This document shows positions 48,542-59,905 of a DNA stretch of 64,000 bases, in pieces. A program made the translations under genes and the position numbers. Below the pieces are notes generated by a model, which was given only the letters and a program-made list of their open reading frames with translations, was not told the DNA's origin and did no database searches. The stretch's first letter is position 1. Each line of letters opens with the position of its first letter. The DNA is taken from NCBI RefSeq assembly GCF_000350225.1, contig NW_005179382.1, positions 310,001 through 374,000 of the forward strand, written 5' to 3'. Source of the stretch: Chondrus crispus. Taxonomy: Eukaryota > Rhodophyta > Florideophyceae > Gigartinales > Gigartinaceae.

Positions 48542-50848
48542 ATGAGCCAAGAGTTTGAGCCCTCGATCCGCTCCGAAGCGGCGGATCTGAGTCCGGCCGC
48601 TGTGCAGTCCCCATCCGCCCCGTCGGGCGACGGCGACGCAGGTCCTCGTGACCGCGAACCGTCGCTCGGATCCTCCGAGGAAAGAGCGGCGGCGATGTTC
48701 GAACGCATAGCCGAATACATGGAGGAAGTCCGTACTTCCCTCCGGATCGATGTATCGGACCATGTATACACTCGATGTATGGCCGAACTCCGCTCCCTGC
48801 GTGAAGGGAGGTTCGATAGAGTGACGCAGTCCTTAGAGAATCTCCGAGCACTGATCGACGAGTTACACTCGCGGATCGTGCTCGTCGAAGACTCCCGTTT
48901 CGCCTCGCCCGGACCGTCCGGGCAAGGTCGCCCTGAGAGGCCGACCTCGGTGAGACGACCCGATGAACGAACCTCTCCGTCCGCAGAGCAATTGGGTGCG
49001 TTCGCGCACCTCTCCGCTGAGCTCGACGCCACTCGTCGGCGTGCTCGTGACATGGAACGTACCATGGCCGAAAGGCTACCCGGTGCCCCCCCGAGAGGGC
49101 CCGGTGGTACCGTACCTCCGAGCGCCGCCGCCCCCGAGGGTTGGCGTCCGACTGGTGCCGCTACCAGTCGGACTGCAGAAGGAAGCCGTCCTCCGATAGA
49201 CGCGAACTTCGCGTCTGAGACCCAAGCCTTGCCGCCTATCGTCGGAAGTAGGCGGCAAGTGGACCGCGCATCGTACGCGGACGAACAGGACCGTGGAGGA
49301 GCCGTCCGCGGATCCGGAGAACCGATGTTCTCCGTCGATCCCCGCTGGGGCGGCTACCCGCCGGCGAGTTACGCCGAGCATCCAGGTCCGGTAGACGTCT
49401 GTACGCTACCGGTTACCTCCTTCGGCACGCTGGGTCCCGCTGAACCCGGGCTCGAGCCGATACATACGATGATCCAAGAGTTCAGCGCCGTTGCTGACTA
49501 TCGTATGTACCGCTTAGATAACACCTCGAGGCTTGTTACCTCGGGTGACGCGGGACGGATCGCGAAGTACGTCCAACGCTGTCGTGGGATCCGTCCCACG
49601 ATGCGCAGCTTCGACGGTACCGACCCGATCCAGCTGCTGCCGTTTTTGAAGGATATCCGAATCACCTTCAACTCGCAACACCTGACCGAAGGTGTTGCGG
49701 TACGAGTCCTCGCTCACTTCCTCGAGCGCGACGCGGAGCGCCTGTATACGAGTTATACGATGCGTGGCCTCCGTGCCGGCCAGCTCCATGACGACGTGAG
49801 CTGGCCGGGGCTCGTGAATCAATTCTTAAAACGCTACCTCACGGACGACGTGTTAGGTGAAGCGTACGACGCTGTCGCTACGGCGCGACAGCAATGGCAT
49901 GAGACGGAAAGCACGTTTGCTGACCGACTCGAGACTGCCGCGTTCCGATGCACGGCAGTCTTCTCCGAACAGTCCCTCGCGCACTACTTCGTGCGGGGAC
50001 TTGCACCGGCAACCCGTGCCGCAGTATCCGAAACTGTGCAAAGGCTGCCAGGCAGTCAGAAGACCGATCTCCCGACCATCCGCCGTATCGCCACGGCGGA
50101 AGGTACAACGTCCCGCGCTCGGCGCGGTTTACCTCTGCCGGATCCGAAACCGGCAGGGAGGTCTGGCAGGACTACGAAGTCTGCCGCGACAAGTTCGCCC
50201 GCCTCGACCCTCCATATCGGGGAGGATGAGTGGCAGGCCGACCCTGTCCTCATTACGCAAGGAGCAGGGCCCGTGGGGGCACGAACCCCCTCACCGATGT
50301 CAACCGGAACGACATCAAGTTACGCGACCGCCTTCGCGGCCACTCCAAGAGTGGCAAGGGGTACGGACCCCCGGGTCGCAGAGCTCGACATATCGAGCCG
50401 AGATGCAGGAGGCGAAGCGCCTCGCGTGCCCCTCCTCACCGATGAGGAGGCGCGGCACGCGGCGACCTTCGCCTCAACGGACGGCAGCGCGTACGTGTGC
50501 TGGCTATGCCGTACGTACGGGCATTCCATGTACGCGTGCCCGTTCCTGTCGCCGGAACAACGAATGTTCACGGCGTACAGGAACTACCGCTACCAGATGG
50601 AGACGCGCCCCGGTGCGCGTAATCTCCTCAGGCAAGCGGCGGGCGAGGGCCGTCCCCGCGTCAAGGTTTCCCGAACCGAACGGGTGGGAGCGCACGCTTC
50701 GCCCCCCGTGGAGGCGGGTACCGTCGTAACGAAGTCGATCGTCGGGATCGACCCGCCTACCGGCAGGCGGACACAAGGTACCCGCGCCAAGGAGAGAGAG
50801 GGGACCGAGACCGTTCTCGGTTACCCCAGCAGGTACAAAATGCGATAA
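48542..50848 (+). CDS. gag: Element C Gag polyprotein
   Basis: Gag of 768 residues. An acidic N-terminus leads into a coiled-coil-like stretch (residues about 55-125), a Pro/Gly-rich linker, and a capsid-like region from FSAVADYRMYRLDNTSRLV to about residue 540. Motifs such as DYRMYRLDN, FDGTDPIQLLPFLKD and LAHYFVRGLAPATRAAV parallel Gag of A and B. The nucleocapsid knuckle is a canonical CX2CX4HX4C (CWLCRTYGHSMYAC, nt about 50500), followed by the PFLSPEQRMFTAYRNYRYQ helix. The stop TAA overlaps the ATG of the next ORF as TAATG at 50846-50850. Confidence 0.9.
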   Translation: MSQEFEPSIRSEAADLSPAAVQSPSAPSGDGDAGPRDREPSLGSSEERAAAMFERIAEYMEEVRTSLRIDVSDHVYTRCMAELRSLREGRFDRVTQSLENLRALIDELHSRIVLVEDSRFASPGPSGQGRPERPTSVRRPDERTSPSAEQLGAFAHLSAELDATRRRARDMERTMAERLPGAPPRGPGGTVPPSAAAPEGWRPTGAATSRTAEGSRPPIDANFASETQALPPIVGSRRQVDRASYADEQDRGGAVRGSGEPMFSVDPRWGGYPPASYAEHPGPVDVCTLPVTSFGTLGPAEPGLEPIHTMIQEFSAVADYRMYRLDNTSRLVTSGDAGRIAKYVQRCRGIRPTMRSFDGTDPIQLLPFLKDIRITFNSQHLTEGVAVRVLAHFLERDAERLYTSYTMRGLRAGQLHDDVSWPGLVNQFLKRYLTDDVLGEAYDAVATARQQWHETESTFADRLETAAFRCTAVFSEQSLAHYFVRGLAPATRAAVSETVQRLPGSQKTDLPTIRRIATAEGTTSRARRGLPLPDPKPAGRSGRTTKSAATSSPASTLHIGEDEWQADPVLITQGAGPVGARTPSPMSTGTTSSYATAFAATPRVARGTDPRVAELDISSRDAGGEAPRVPLLTDEEARHAATFASTDGSAYVCWLCRTYGHSMYACPFLSPEQRMFTAYRNYRYQMETRPGARNLLRQAAGEGRPRVKVSRTERVGAHASPPVEAGTVVTKSIVGIDPPTGRRTQGTRAKEREGTETVLGYPSRYKMR

Positions 50849-51111
50849 TGTACCTGCAAGACTGGGTAGAGGAACCGTACTCTCTACCCACGGAGGGTCA
50901 CGAAGGAGGGCCGACTCGCTTCGTCCCCCATATCCCGCGACGACCGGACGCCGCAGGTCAAGGCCCGGAAGTGCCCGAGTACTTCGCCAAGGCCGCCGAG
51001 CCGCAGTGGGGGAATCGTCCCGACCCACGCGACCGGCTACCGGAAGAAAACCTGGCTGTCGATAGCCAGGAGGTTAGCTCCGATAGCACGGGTAGTTCGA
51101 AAAAAGGGTAA
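50848..51111 (+). CDS. Element C small ORF after gag
   Basis: An 87-residue ORF whose ATG overlaps the gag stop (TAATG), a context that favours termination-reinitiation. The product is acidic and Pro-rich and has no recognised domain. It could be a Gag extension or a spacer peptide leading toward pro-pol. It stops 140 nt before the pol ATG, which itself sits in another TAATG (51250-51254). Confidence 0.5.
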   Translation: MYLQDWVEEPYSLPTEGHEGGPTRFVPHIPRRPDAAGQGPEVPEYFAKAAEPQWGNRPDPRDRLPEENLAVDSQEVSSDSTGSSKKG

Positions 51112-51251
51112 AGACGGTTACGTACACGCGGTCGCGTGAGCCGTCTCTTCCCCACGAACTAGACCCGACCCCGCGTGCTCGCCAAGGACACGGGGGGTAT
51201 TGTCCGATAATACATCCCCCGCTTCCGGAGGCGGGCACGGGAGCTCCTGTA

Positions 51252-54200
51252 ATGCCGATACAGGAGGGAGCGCACGTCGAGGCCTCCGAAGGCCCGACGT
51301 TAGGAGAACAAGACACCGGGACCACCGACGTCCCGGTGAGGCGCAACGATGGCGACAGGGGCAACGACGACCGAAAAGATTCGGTCGACCCCCTGACTCC
51401 CGCGAGCCCAAGGTCGCCGGAGAAAGGTCCGTGTCGTACGGACTCGAGTAATCCGAGGGGGGTCACTGATCCGCGGACTCCCCAAGGAGGAGGGAGAAGG
51501 AAACGCAAGCGGGGCCAGAAACGAAATCGAAGGCCCCGGCGGAACGACCTCACCGATAAGGTCGCCCCGAAGGTTGTCGACGGCGTCATTTGCCTTCTGA
51601 CGTCGAAGATCTACAACGTCCTCGGCTCGATAGCCACAGAGGGAAATGCATTTAAACCCCGCACGATCGCTGTTGATACGTGCTCGGGGTATAATCTGGT
51701 GAGGAAGGCCGACCTTCCCCCCGATTGGACGCGTTACGTCGTGCACGACGCACCTCTGCCACGATTGGCAGGCGCGAATAGCAACCCCCTCAAGCTTTCG
51801 GCCGTCGTCCGCCTGGCTGTACGGTTGAGGAACACGGTGTTCCGAATTCCGTTCCTAGTCGCGGACCAGCTCGCCGTGCCGGTCCTTCTCGGCACGGCCT
51901 TCATCGATACGCACGTGCGATGTATCGACATCGAAGCTCAACGAATGGAGCTACGCCAAGGCGGTCCCGTCGCCATCGTTGACGGAAAGGGGGAGTCGAC
52001 TCCCCCTACCAGGCGACACGGACGACACACGGGTCGGCCAGACGTACTCGAGGAGGCCCCGCAAGCGATCCGAATCGCCCGCTGGGTTACTATCCCCGCG
52101 ATGTCACAAGCCCGCGTGCGTGTGACAACCGCGGGGAGGGGCCTCGTGTTCCTGGAACCCAAGCCCTCACTCCAACACCGACATGGAGTGAGGCTGACGA
52201 ATGGCGTCGCGGAGGTCCTACCCAATCGGACCTTCGACGTCATCGTCGCGAATTTCTCACGACGAGAAAAGAGGCTTCCGAAGCACACCGTCGTGGGATA
52301 CGCGAAGCGCAACCCCCTCGCGATCCTCACTCCCGAACGTAAGGTCGCCGAGGGGATCGCGCACGCGCTACACCTGACCGACTTGACCGATCAAGTCGGT
52401 GGGGTAGGAGTTGGCCGATCCAACTCCGACGATAAGACCACCGCTGGGGGCAGGGGGGTCGACCCGGACGAACGGTCACCTTTATGCCAACCGACGGCGA
52501 GGAGTACTGTACTCCACCAGCAGAAGGATCCCGAAAATCCACCGATGGATTGGGAAAAAGAGATCGACTTGTCATACATCGACGATGACCAGCTCCGTGG
52601 CTGCGTACTCGAGATGATCCGTAAGCACTCGAGTCTGTGGAGCGGTGCGCTTGGAACGATCCAAGCCACGGAGCACCGCATTCCCCTCGAACCTGGAACG
52701 AAACCGATTCGTTCTATGCCCTATCGGAAGGGCCCGGCCATGCGCGAAATGATCGCGAAGGAGGTCAACAGGATGTTGAACGCAGGGATTATCGAACCCG
52801 CGAGCACCGAGTGGGCGTCCCCCGTGGTGCTCGTACCGAAGAAACACGGGTCTCTTCGGTTCTGCGTGGACTACCGGCGTCTCAACGCGAAGACCGCAGC
52901 GGATTCGTATCCGCTGCCACGGATGGACGACTGCATCGACTCGTTAGGAGATGCAGCCGTCTTCACCACGTTGGACTGCAATTCCGGTTATTGGCAGATC
53001 CTGGTCGCTCCGGAAGACCGGAATAAGACCACGTTTACGACGCACATGGGCACGTTTCGCCACTTGCGCATGCCGTTTGGACTCAAAGGGGCACCGGCCA
53101 CCTTCCAACGTGCGCTCGACATAATACTCTCCGTAGTCCGCTGGCAAATATGCCTCGTCTATCTCGACGACGTGATCGTGTTCTCCCGTACGCACGGAGA
53201 ACACGCGAGGCATCTCGATACCGTCTTGAGCTTACTGCGGAGTTCCGGTATCTCCCTTAAGCTCAAGAAGTGCAGCTTCTTGCGACCGAAGGTGCACTAC
53301 CTGGGGCACGTCATCTCCTCAGGCAAGTTGAGCGTGGCCGATACGGCGGCCGACGCTTTCAAGACGTTCACGTTCCCGAGGACGTTGACGCAAGTGCGCT
53401 CGTTCCTCGGGGCGTGTAACGTATACCGCCGATTTGTTAAGGGGTTCGCAAAGATTGCGCGTCCTCTGACCGACATGACGCGCAAGGATTCGGATCCCGA
53501 TTTCTATAACCCCAGGGAGCTGCAACTTCAGGCGTTCGAGAACCTTAAGAAATGCATGATCGCTCCGCCGATCCTCGCGTTGCCCCGGCACGGTCGTCCG
53601 TACATGATAGACACCGACGCGAGTGCCTACCAACTCGGCTGCACCTTACTTCAGGAGCACGAAGAGCCGAACGACTGGCGCCCCATGGGGTATTGGTCGT
53701 ACTCACTGTCCGATAGTGAGCGCAACTACAGCGCTACCGAACGCGAGTGCTTCGCCGTAGTGTGGGCCGTCCGCACACTACGGCCGTACGTAGAAGGCAC
53801 GAAGTTCACCGTACGGACGGACCATGACGCCCTCCGGTGGCTCATGTCCCTCACGGAGAGTTCCGGAAGACTCACCCGGTGGCGGCTACGTCTGGCTGAA
53901 TACGATTTCACCATTCAGTACCGCCCCGGACGCGTGCATCAGGTGCCCGATGCCCTGTCACGACTCGTGTCGCCGAAGATCGCCGATGACCCTCGCCCCA
54001 CCGTCGAGGTGGATGACGACATCCCCACTTTCGACGGGGGCAAGACAGTTCGAGACGTATCGAACGAGCTCGCGGACCACGCTTGTACCGCAAGCTGTGA
54101 TCACCAGGCCGTCCATGTCTTCGTGACGACACGGAACCAAGCTGAAGCCCGGACAAGGTCGCGCGTACGGACGCGCGACGAACCGCGAGGAGACGACGAG

Positions 54201-55832
54201 GCCCCCGCTCTCCAAGGACCCAATTCGTTTTGGGAGGAGAACGACGAGTTCGACGCCGCCGACATCCAGCGCGCCGAAGACCCCGGTGCTGGCGCGCTCG
54301 ACTCCCCGGTCGCCCCACCGCAGGACGACCTTCCGGCCCCTCTTACGATAGAGGAGATAGCCGAGGAGCAACGCGTGGATGACTTCTGCCAAACCGTTTT
54401 GGCACGACAGTCAGAGTCCCGGGACTCCGCGTTCTTCGAGGACCACCAAGGGGTGCTCAAGCGGAGACACCCCTTCGACCCTGATATCGTACAGGTGGTG
54501 GTACCTCGGACGCTCCGCGCCAGGCTCCTTCGCCTGTGCCACAACCCGGCCATCGCGGGGCACCCGGGCCAGAACCGTATGTACTACGCACTTCGACGCG
54601 AGTATTACTGGCCCCACCTGGCTGCAGACGTCGCAGCCACGGTGCGAGGGTGTCGAACCTGCGCGATGAACCGGGTGAAGCTGAGGAAACATCTCAACCG
54701 ATTGAGATTGTTTCCAGCTACGAGGCCGCTCGAGAGCCTGGCCATCGACATCTTGGGGCCGCTCCCCAAGACGAAGGCAGGAAAACGGTTCCTGCTCGTG
54801 ATTACGGACCGCTTTAGCAAGCTGACGCAAGTCGTGGCGCTCCGCACGATAACCGCATACACCGTCGCAGTTGCGTTCTGCGAGTCGTGGGTGTTTAAAT
54901 ACGGCGTCCCGCGCACGTTGCTGTCGGATAACGGACCGCAGTTCAACGCCAAGTTCTTCCACAGCACGTGCCGTGTTTTGGGGATAACTAATATGTACAC
55001 ATCGGCATACCATCCCCAGACGAACGGGCAAGTTGAGCGATACAACCGAACGATCGCCGCAATGCTACGCAACTACGTAGGCGAGCATCAAGATGACTGG
55101 GACGTGTACGTGGGGCCGCTTACGTACGCGTATAACTCCCACGTACACCGCACTACCGGCACGACGCCGTTCGAGCTCGTCCTCAGCAGACCACCACCGG
55201 AGTTCTCGCTTCGACGACCCGACGGTGACGCCCCCCCTGCCGACAGAGGGAACCAACGCACCGAGTTCCTCAAGACCTTGGATTCGACAATCCAGAAGGC
55301 CTACGGGAGCCTGCGTCGGACGCAGGCTCGCTACAGGCGCGACTTCGATAAGCGCATACGACGGATCAACTCGCGACTCCGCCCGGGAGACTACGTGTAC
55401 CTCAACCCCACCGATGGGGCGAAGACGTCGAACAAGCTCGCGTCACCTGCCGTTGGACCATACCGCGTACTGACCAACGACAAACGAACCATCACGATCG
55501 ACCGTGATGGGGTGACGGAGCGCGTCTCGGCGGACCGCTGCGTGTACGCGCCCCATCCGACGGACGCGCCACGAGCAAGTGCAACAACCCCAGGTGACCT
55601 TGCCGACAAGGTCACCGAGGGCACGCAGTACGCGGTCGAGCGTCTGCTCAAGCATTGCGTGGTAGAGGACGAAACTACAGAGTTCCTCATCAAGTGGGCT
55701 GACTACGACGAGCCCACTTGGACTGCACGAACACATGTTCCCGAGGAGCTAGTGTCGCGATACGCGAAACGACTGAGAACGCGTACAGGCAGGGAACTCA
55801 CCTCCGAAGTGAACGCGGTCGTTCACTCTTGA
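51252..55832 (+). CDS. pol: Element C Pol: protease, RT, RNase H, integrase, chromodomain
   Basis: A single intact ORF of 1,526 residues. The protease region near residues 140-220 aligns with pro of element B, but its active site reads AVDTCSGYNLV where B has LDTGAG. RT carries LVYLDDVIVFS at about residue 636, RNase H begins near 785 (IDTDASAYQLGCTLLQ), and the integrase HHCC finger is near 1095-1140. The D,D35E core is SLAIDILGPL, LLSDNGPQF and GQVERYNRTI (about 1163, 1222 and 1260). A chromodomain lies near 1456-1510 (YAVERLLKHCVVEDETTEFLIKW). Unlike B, protease and RT are fused with no stop between them. Confidence 0.95.
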   Translation: MPIQEGAHVEASEGPTLGEQDTGTTDVPVRRNDGDRGNDDRKDSVDPLTPASPRSPEKGPCRTDSSNPRGVTDPRTPQGGGRRKRKRGQKRNRRPRRNDLTDKVAPKVVDGVICLLTSKIYNVLGSIATEGNAFKPRTIAVDTCSGYNLVRKADLPPDWTRYVVHDAPLPRLAGANSNPLKLSAVVRLAVRLRNTVFRIPFLVADQLAVPVLLGTAFIDTHVRCIDIEAQRMELRQGGPVAIVDGKGESTPPTRRHGRHTGRPDVLEEAPQAIRIARWVTIPAMSQARVRVTTAGRGLVFLEPKPSLQHRHGVRLTNGVAEVLPNRTFDVIVANFSRREKRLPKHTVVGYAKRNPLAILTPERKVAEGIAHALHLTDLTDQVGGVGVGRSNSDDKTTAGGRGVDPDERSPLCQPTARSTVLHQQKDPENPPMDWEKEIDLSYIDDDQLRGCVLEMIRKHSSLWSGALGTIQATEHRIPLEPGTKPIRSMPYRKGPAMREMIAKEVNRMLNAGIIEPASTEWASPVVLVPKKHGSLRFCVDYRRLNAKTAADSYPLPRMDDCIDSLGDAAVFTTLDCNSGYWQILVAPEDRNKTTFTTHMGTFRHLRMPFGLKGAPATFQRALDIILSVVRWQICLVYLDDVIVFSRTHGEHARHLDTVLSLLRSSGISLKLKKCSFLRPKVHYLGHVISSGKLSVADTAADAFKTFTFPRTLTQVRSFLGACNVYRRFVKGFAKIARPLTDMTRKDSDPDFYNPRELQLQAFENLKKCMIAPPILALPRHGRPYMIDTDASAYQLGCTLLQEHEEPNDWRPMGYWSYSLSDSERNYSATERECFAVVWAVRTLRPYVEGTKFTVRTDHDALRWLMSLTESSGRLTRWRLRLAEYDFTIQYRPGRVHQVPDALSRLVSPKIADDPRPTVEVDDDIPTFDGGKTVRDVSNELADHACTASCDHQAVHVFVTTRNQAEARTRSRVRTRDEPRGDDEAPALQGPNSFWEENDEFDAADIQRAEDPGAGALDSPVAPPQDDLPAPLTIEEIAEEQRVDDFCQTVLARQSESRDSAFFEDHQGVLKRRHPFDPDIVQVVVPRTLRARLLRLCHNPAIAGHPGQNRMYYALRREYYWPHLAADVAATVRGCRTCAMNRVKLRKHLNRLRLFPATRPLESLAIDILGPLPKTKAGKRFLLVITDRFSKLTQVVALRTITAYTVAVAFCESWVFKYGVPRTLLSDNGPQFNAKFFHSTCRVLGITNMYTSAYHPQTNGQVERYNRTIAAMLRNYVGEHQDDWDVYVGPLTYAYNSHVHRTTGTTPFELVLSRPPPEFSLRRPDGDAPPADRGNQRTEFLKTLDSTIQKAYGSLRRTQARYRRDFDKRIRRINSRLRPGDYVYLNPTDGAKTSNKLASPAVGPYRVLTNDKRTITIDRDGVTERVSADRCVYAPHPTDAPRASATTPGDLADKVTEGTQYAVERLLKHCVVEDETTEFLIKWADYDEPTWTARTHVPEELVSRYAKRLRTRTGRELTSEVNAVVHS

Positions 55833-58800
55833 GGAGGGGGCCCCCAACCGCTTCGTCACCGCGTAATTAACACGTCGCGGTTAGGAACAGATGACGCGTA
55901 CGAACGGACAAACGTACCCAACCGGGGCGGCCAACGAAAGCGCGAGAATCCAAAACGTATTGACCGTCAAGCTCATCGAACACGACCGACGTCGTCAACA
56001 AAGCGCGAAAAGCGAAGACAGTACGGACTGTACAACGAAAATGGCAAGCCCTGGAAAATCAAGTACAGGAGGGGAGCATACGAGCCCCCAAGATACGCGA
56101 GATCGTCACGATAACACTCTCCGATCGAGTGCTCGAATCGGATAACAAGAGCGACGCCAATACGTATGAACAGTCCAAACTCACTGCGCGACACACAAAT
56201 ACCAAGCGGCTCGAACCGCTGGTAACGAAGCGTGTCGCGTAGTTGCCAGCGAGAAGCAGGAGGGCGACGTAGCCCACCTAGCAAAGGAGTAACGTGAACG
56301 GTCGCGACGAGCACCACGCGTAGGGAGACTCACGATCCCGCGACCGCGCACGACCGACAGGGTACCGACGGAAAGAGGCGGGCATAGATAAGCGAAAGCC
56401 GGCGCGCGCCGCCCTACCCCTCCAGTCAATCCGTTACCACGTACCCAAAAATAATTTGGGGGAACGTACCAAAAATATGTGGAAAATACAGTCCGAATGA
56501 TACTGTATGCCAAGCCATCGGCGCCGAGGGCCAGGCAGCAAACCGCCGCCGCCTCCGGAAATAATCAAAAAAGAGAGGTGTACAGTAAGGCAAAGTGCAC
56601 GTGCGCACGTGCGCATGCGACAGACAGAACAAGTGAAGTCAGGGGCGACACGCAACCGAGCCGCGGGAAGCAGCGTGCGGAGCGCGCTACCCTTCAGTGA
56701 GGTAAGAACCACACCGCACCGAAAGGGGATAGGAGCGGAGTCCCCGACCGCTCTACCGTGCCAACCCGCCGGCGCGGTCGCGCTCGGGTCACCCGAGGCG
56801 ATCTACGACGAATACTCCTCGTCGGGGGACGCTACCGCCCCGTGCACGCGTCGAGAGGACATAAGCAAGCCAACGTCTGGCTGTCCCCTCCTTTTCGTGC
56901 AAACTAATGACGCGCACTCAAGAGCGTACCGCCTGAGCACCACTGCGCTCCTCCTCGGTGAGGGGGGGGGCGGATGAGGTTCGCGTAAAAATGCGTAAGG
57001 TTAGGTCGTCCTCGAAGGACGACCCAACGCCACCGGCAAGACCGCCGCGCCCCCTCGTACGCGTCAAGAGGTCACTGACGGACCAGTCAGACGGAGGCAC
57101 GAGCCTCCTTCCGCTCCAACGCCTTTCGAGGGCGCTGCAAGAGGTCAATTACAAAGAAAACTCCGCGAATCCTCCCGCTCCTTCGCCCTCTGCGTGTGCT
57201 GCCGCGTCGCGGACGCGAAGAAGGGACGCCCCTAAGTCTTTCTGGCCAAAGGGACGTGCAAGCCTACAGCCTCTTGTCGTACGTTGTCGTGACGAAGAGC
57301 ATCCGAAAAAAATACCGCTTTGCGAAGGACGAAATGGAAAGGCACCGAAGCCCTTAGAGGGTCCGGAAAATTGATCTCTCGCATGCGATGTCGAGACGTA
57401 TTGATAAGCGAATTCCGTATATGCCACAGACCACCCCTTGATACTCTACGAAGCAAACGAGAGGAGGAGAAGCAGTACGTGCTGCTTTGCTGAAATGTGT
57501 ACTGAAGAAACGAGTATGCGGAACGAGAAAATAGAAGGGCCCTGATGCCACCCGCCCCGACGGGGTTACGGCCGTACAGGGGTGAGGAATTCGAAATGTA
57601 TTGACAGACAAGGCGTAGTCACGCGACCCACGAGGACCAGGCTGCACGGGATATCCGGAGAGGGACGGCCCTCGTAATGAGCGATAGAATAGAAAACAGC
57701 AACAAACCTCGCCCGGCAGTCGGAGGGCTCATTTGCTTTGTCCGGTTTCCCAAGCCCCTTCCTTACCGACATTCACAGACTCTTCGTATGCTTCCAAACC
57801 GTGTGTTTTGGCCGAACAGGCGACACCTTTGCAGGGAAAAAAAGGGAGGGGGGGACCTGATAATTGCGAGGGTTGTAACCCCTTCTCAGGACACACACTA
57901 GCGATGCGAACGCACAATAGGGTTGGTTAGAGCTTCACTGAGGGGTGCCAAAGAAGAAGGTGTGCGGGTCGGGAGACGTGCAAATCAGGGGGTATATTGC
58001 AGTAAGGATTGCAAATCGGTGCGCAATGCGCAAAGACGTGGTTCAGAGGAACGAGGAGCCGCGAGTAGAGAAAGCGTTTGAGACGAGAAGGGAAAATTTA
58101 CTCATCCTAGCCAGGGTATGACGGAAAGTGGTACGATCCAAATGAGGGTGTGGTTGAGCTTGAACTGCGTCCATGGAGTCTCCCATTCATGTGATGCCTC
58201 CAAAGTTTGGAGATCCGTCTAACGGATAAGCGCTCAGCAACAAGTGGAAAAGATACGTAACGAGGCGCCGTTTTCCGTGCAGAAACGTTCTTCAGGGGTC
58301 TAAGCTCTTGAAGAGAGGCGTGAGAAGGAAGCACGTCGAGTGGCCGAAAAGGAGAATCGTGAGCAAGCCAAATTGGAAGACCTCGCAGAAAGCGCTCAGA
58401 TCTGGAGATCCCAAGTTGGCTCTTCTCTCAAAGAGAAATCTAGGAGTGTTCTAATTTCTACGCCTGTCCCCGGAAGGACAGGTGCAATTGACAGCGACGA
58501 CTGGCCGCCGCACAAAATGGATCTCGAAGTCATCAGATGGGAAACTATCGCTGTTCAGGGAGTATCGCGAAGGAGCACGCGGACGATACGGTCTTCCCGG
58601 CGAGGTCTGGACTGAACGAGAGGTTTTAAATTGCTGCAAATGAAGGATGTCGCATATAAGGGGTGAAGACGATCGAGGCGCTCGCGGGAGAAACGGGTGC
58701 CAAAGGTGCAGAACCGCAAGTGATTCGGGACGGCGGTTGCACACGAGGAAGGCATCGACGTTTCTACACCCGACCCTATCGCTGGGTCTCGAATCAAATC

Positions 58801-59905
58801 CGCCATCGTAATAGGAGGCGAAGGGGGTTGGGTAGTATAGTCAGGAAAGCTAGAATTCAGGAAGTCCCACAGTACCTCACCCCGCCCATACCTCGGGGTA
58901 CGGTTGCGTGCGTGCTCAAGCGCTCTGACGAAGAGAAAGAGGTGCTGAACAGGTTAATGGCACACGCCCCGAGAGCCGTCATGCCGTACGGAACTTACGC
59001 GCTGATCCACGGGAGAAAACGGTGAGGGGGCGAAAGACAAACTGCGTGATACGTGGACCACGGAGCAGACGTGGTCACGAGGGTACGCGTCTCCGAGGCG
59101 TGCGGTACGCTCATTCAGGGGAAAGGCATGAAGAGCTCGCTTCACGCCTCCCTCACGGGGGAGAGAAGGCCGGAGCGACGTTCGATCGCGTCGCTAGTCG
59201 CGCCTCCGTAGGGAGGCGACGAGCAAGAGAAGCCGCTCCACATGCTCCTCAAGCCGGGAAGGAGAGTCTGGGGCCCTCCGGCCAATGGGAGCTCGTTAAT
59301 TCGGGTATGTCGAAAATTGCCCGTGCGTGCTCCTCAGCCCCGTAGGGACCATTTGGCCAATCGGAGCTCGTCGAATTCCGGTCGAGCCGGACAACCATCT
59401 CGTTCGAGCTCGCGCATTAACCCCTCACCGCGTTTCTCCCCCAGAGGCGCCGTCCACCTTGGACCAGACGAGGAGGTCGCCGGCAGAGGGAGGCGACGGG
59501 AGGAAAAACGCAGCGGCGGCCGTGGGAAACGCCGCAACACGGGACGGCGGGGCGAGTTCGTGCGACGCCGTGCCACTCCTCTGGGCGTGGCAGCACGTGC
59601 CCTCACGGATCAGAGCATATCGAGCTGCACCGTCGAAACGGAAGGAAGGGACGAGGAGTTCACGTCCCCTTGTTGTACGAGTACGACACTCGGCGAACCG
59701 CCACCGTGGCTTCCCGCCTCCAATGCGCCCGCTCGCCCGGAACGACCGAAGACAGGACTCCGCCGCGGGTCGCCAACCCTCCGAGGAAGGGGAAGGGCCA
59801 GAGGAGCAAACACCGACCGCATGTACACTAAAAAACGAGGGGGGGGCGAAGAAAGCTTTTACGACACAGGAGCGAAGGGGCGGCGCTAGACGCTGCTCAA
59901 GGCGG
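55833..59905. other. Long noncoding region of element C
   Basis: A 4-kb stretch without a recognisable domain. About 57370-58870 is AT-richer than the rest of the element and contains a frame (about 58303-58615) encoding a charged helical segment, LEERREKEARRVAEKENREQ, of coiled-coil type. This could be a captured host fragment or a decayed insertion; I found no flanking duplication. The remainder is GC-rich like the LTRs and could hold the 3' untranslated region. Confidence 0.5.

Noticed and set aside
51250..51254. Second TAATG as a coupled stop-restart before pol of C
   Set aside because: The preceding ORF stops at 51109-51111 and its frame has another TAG near 51160, so no ribosome in that frame would reach this TAA.
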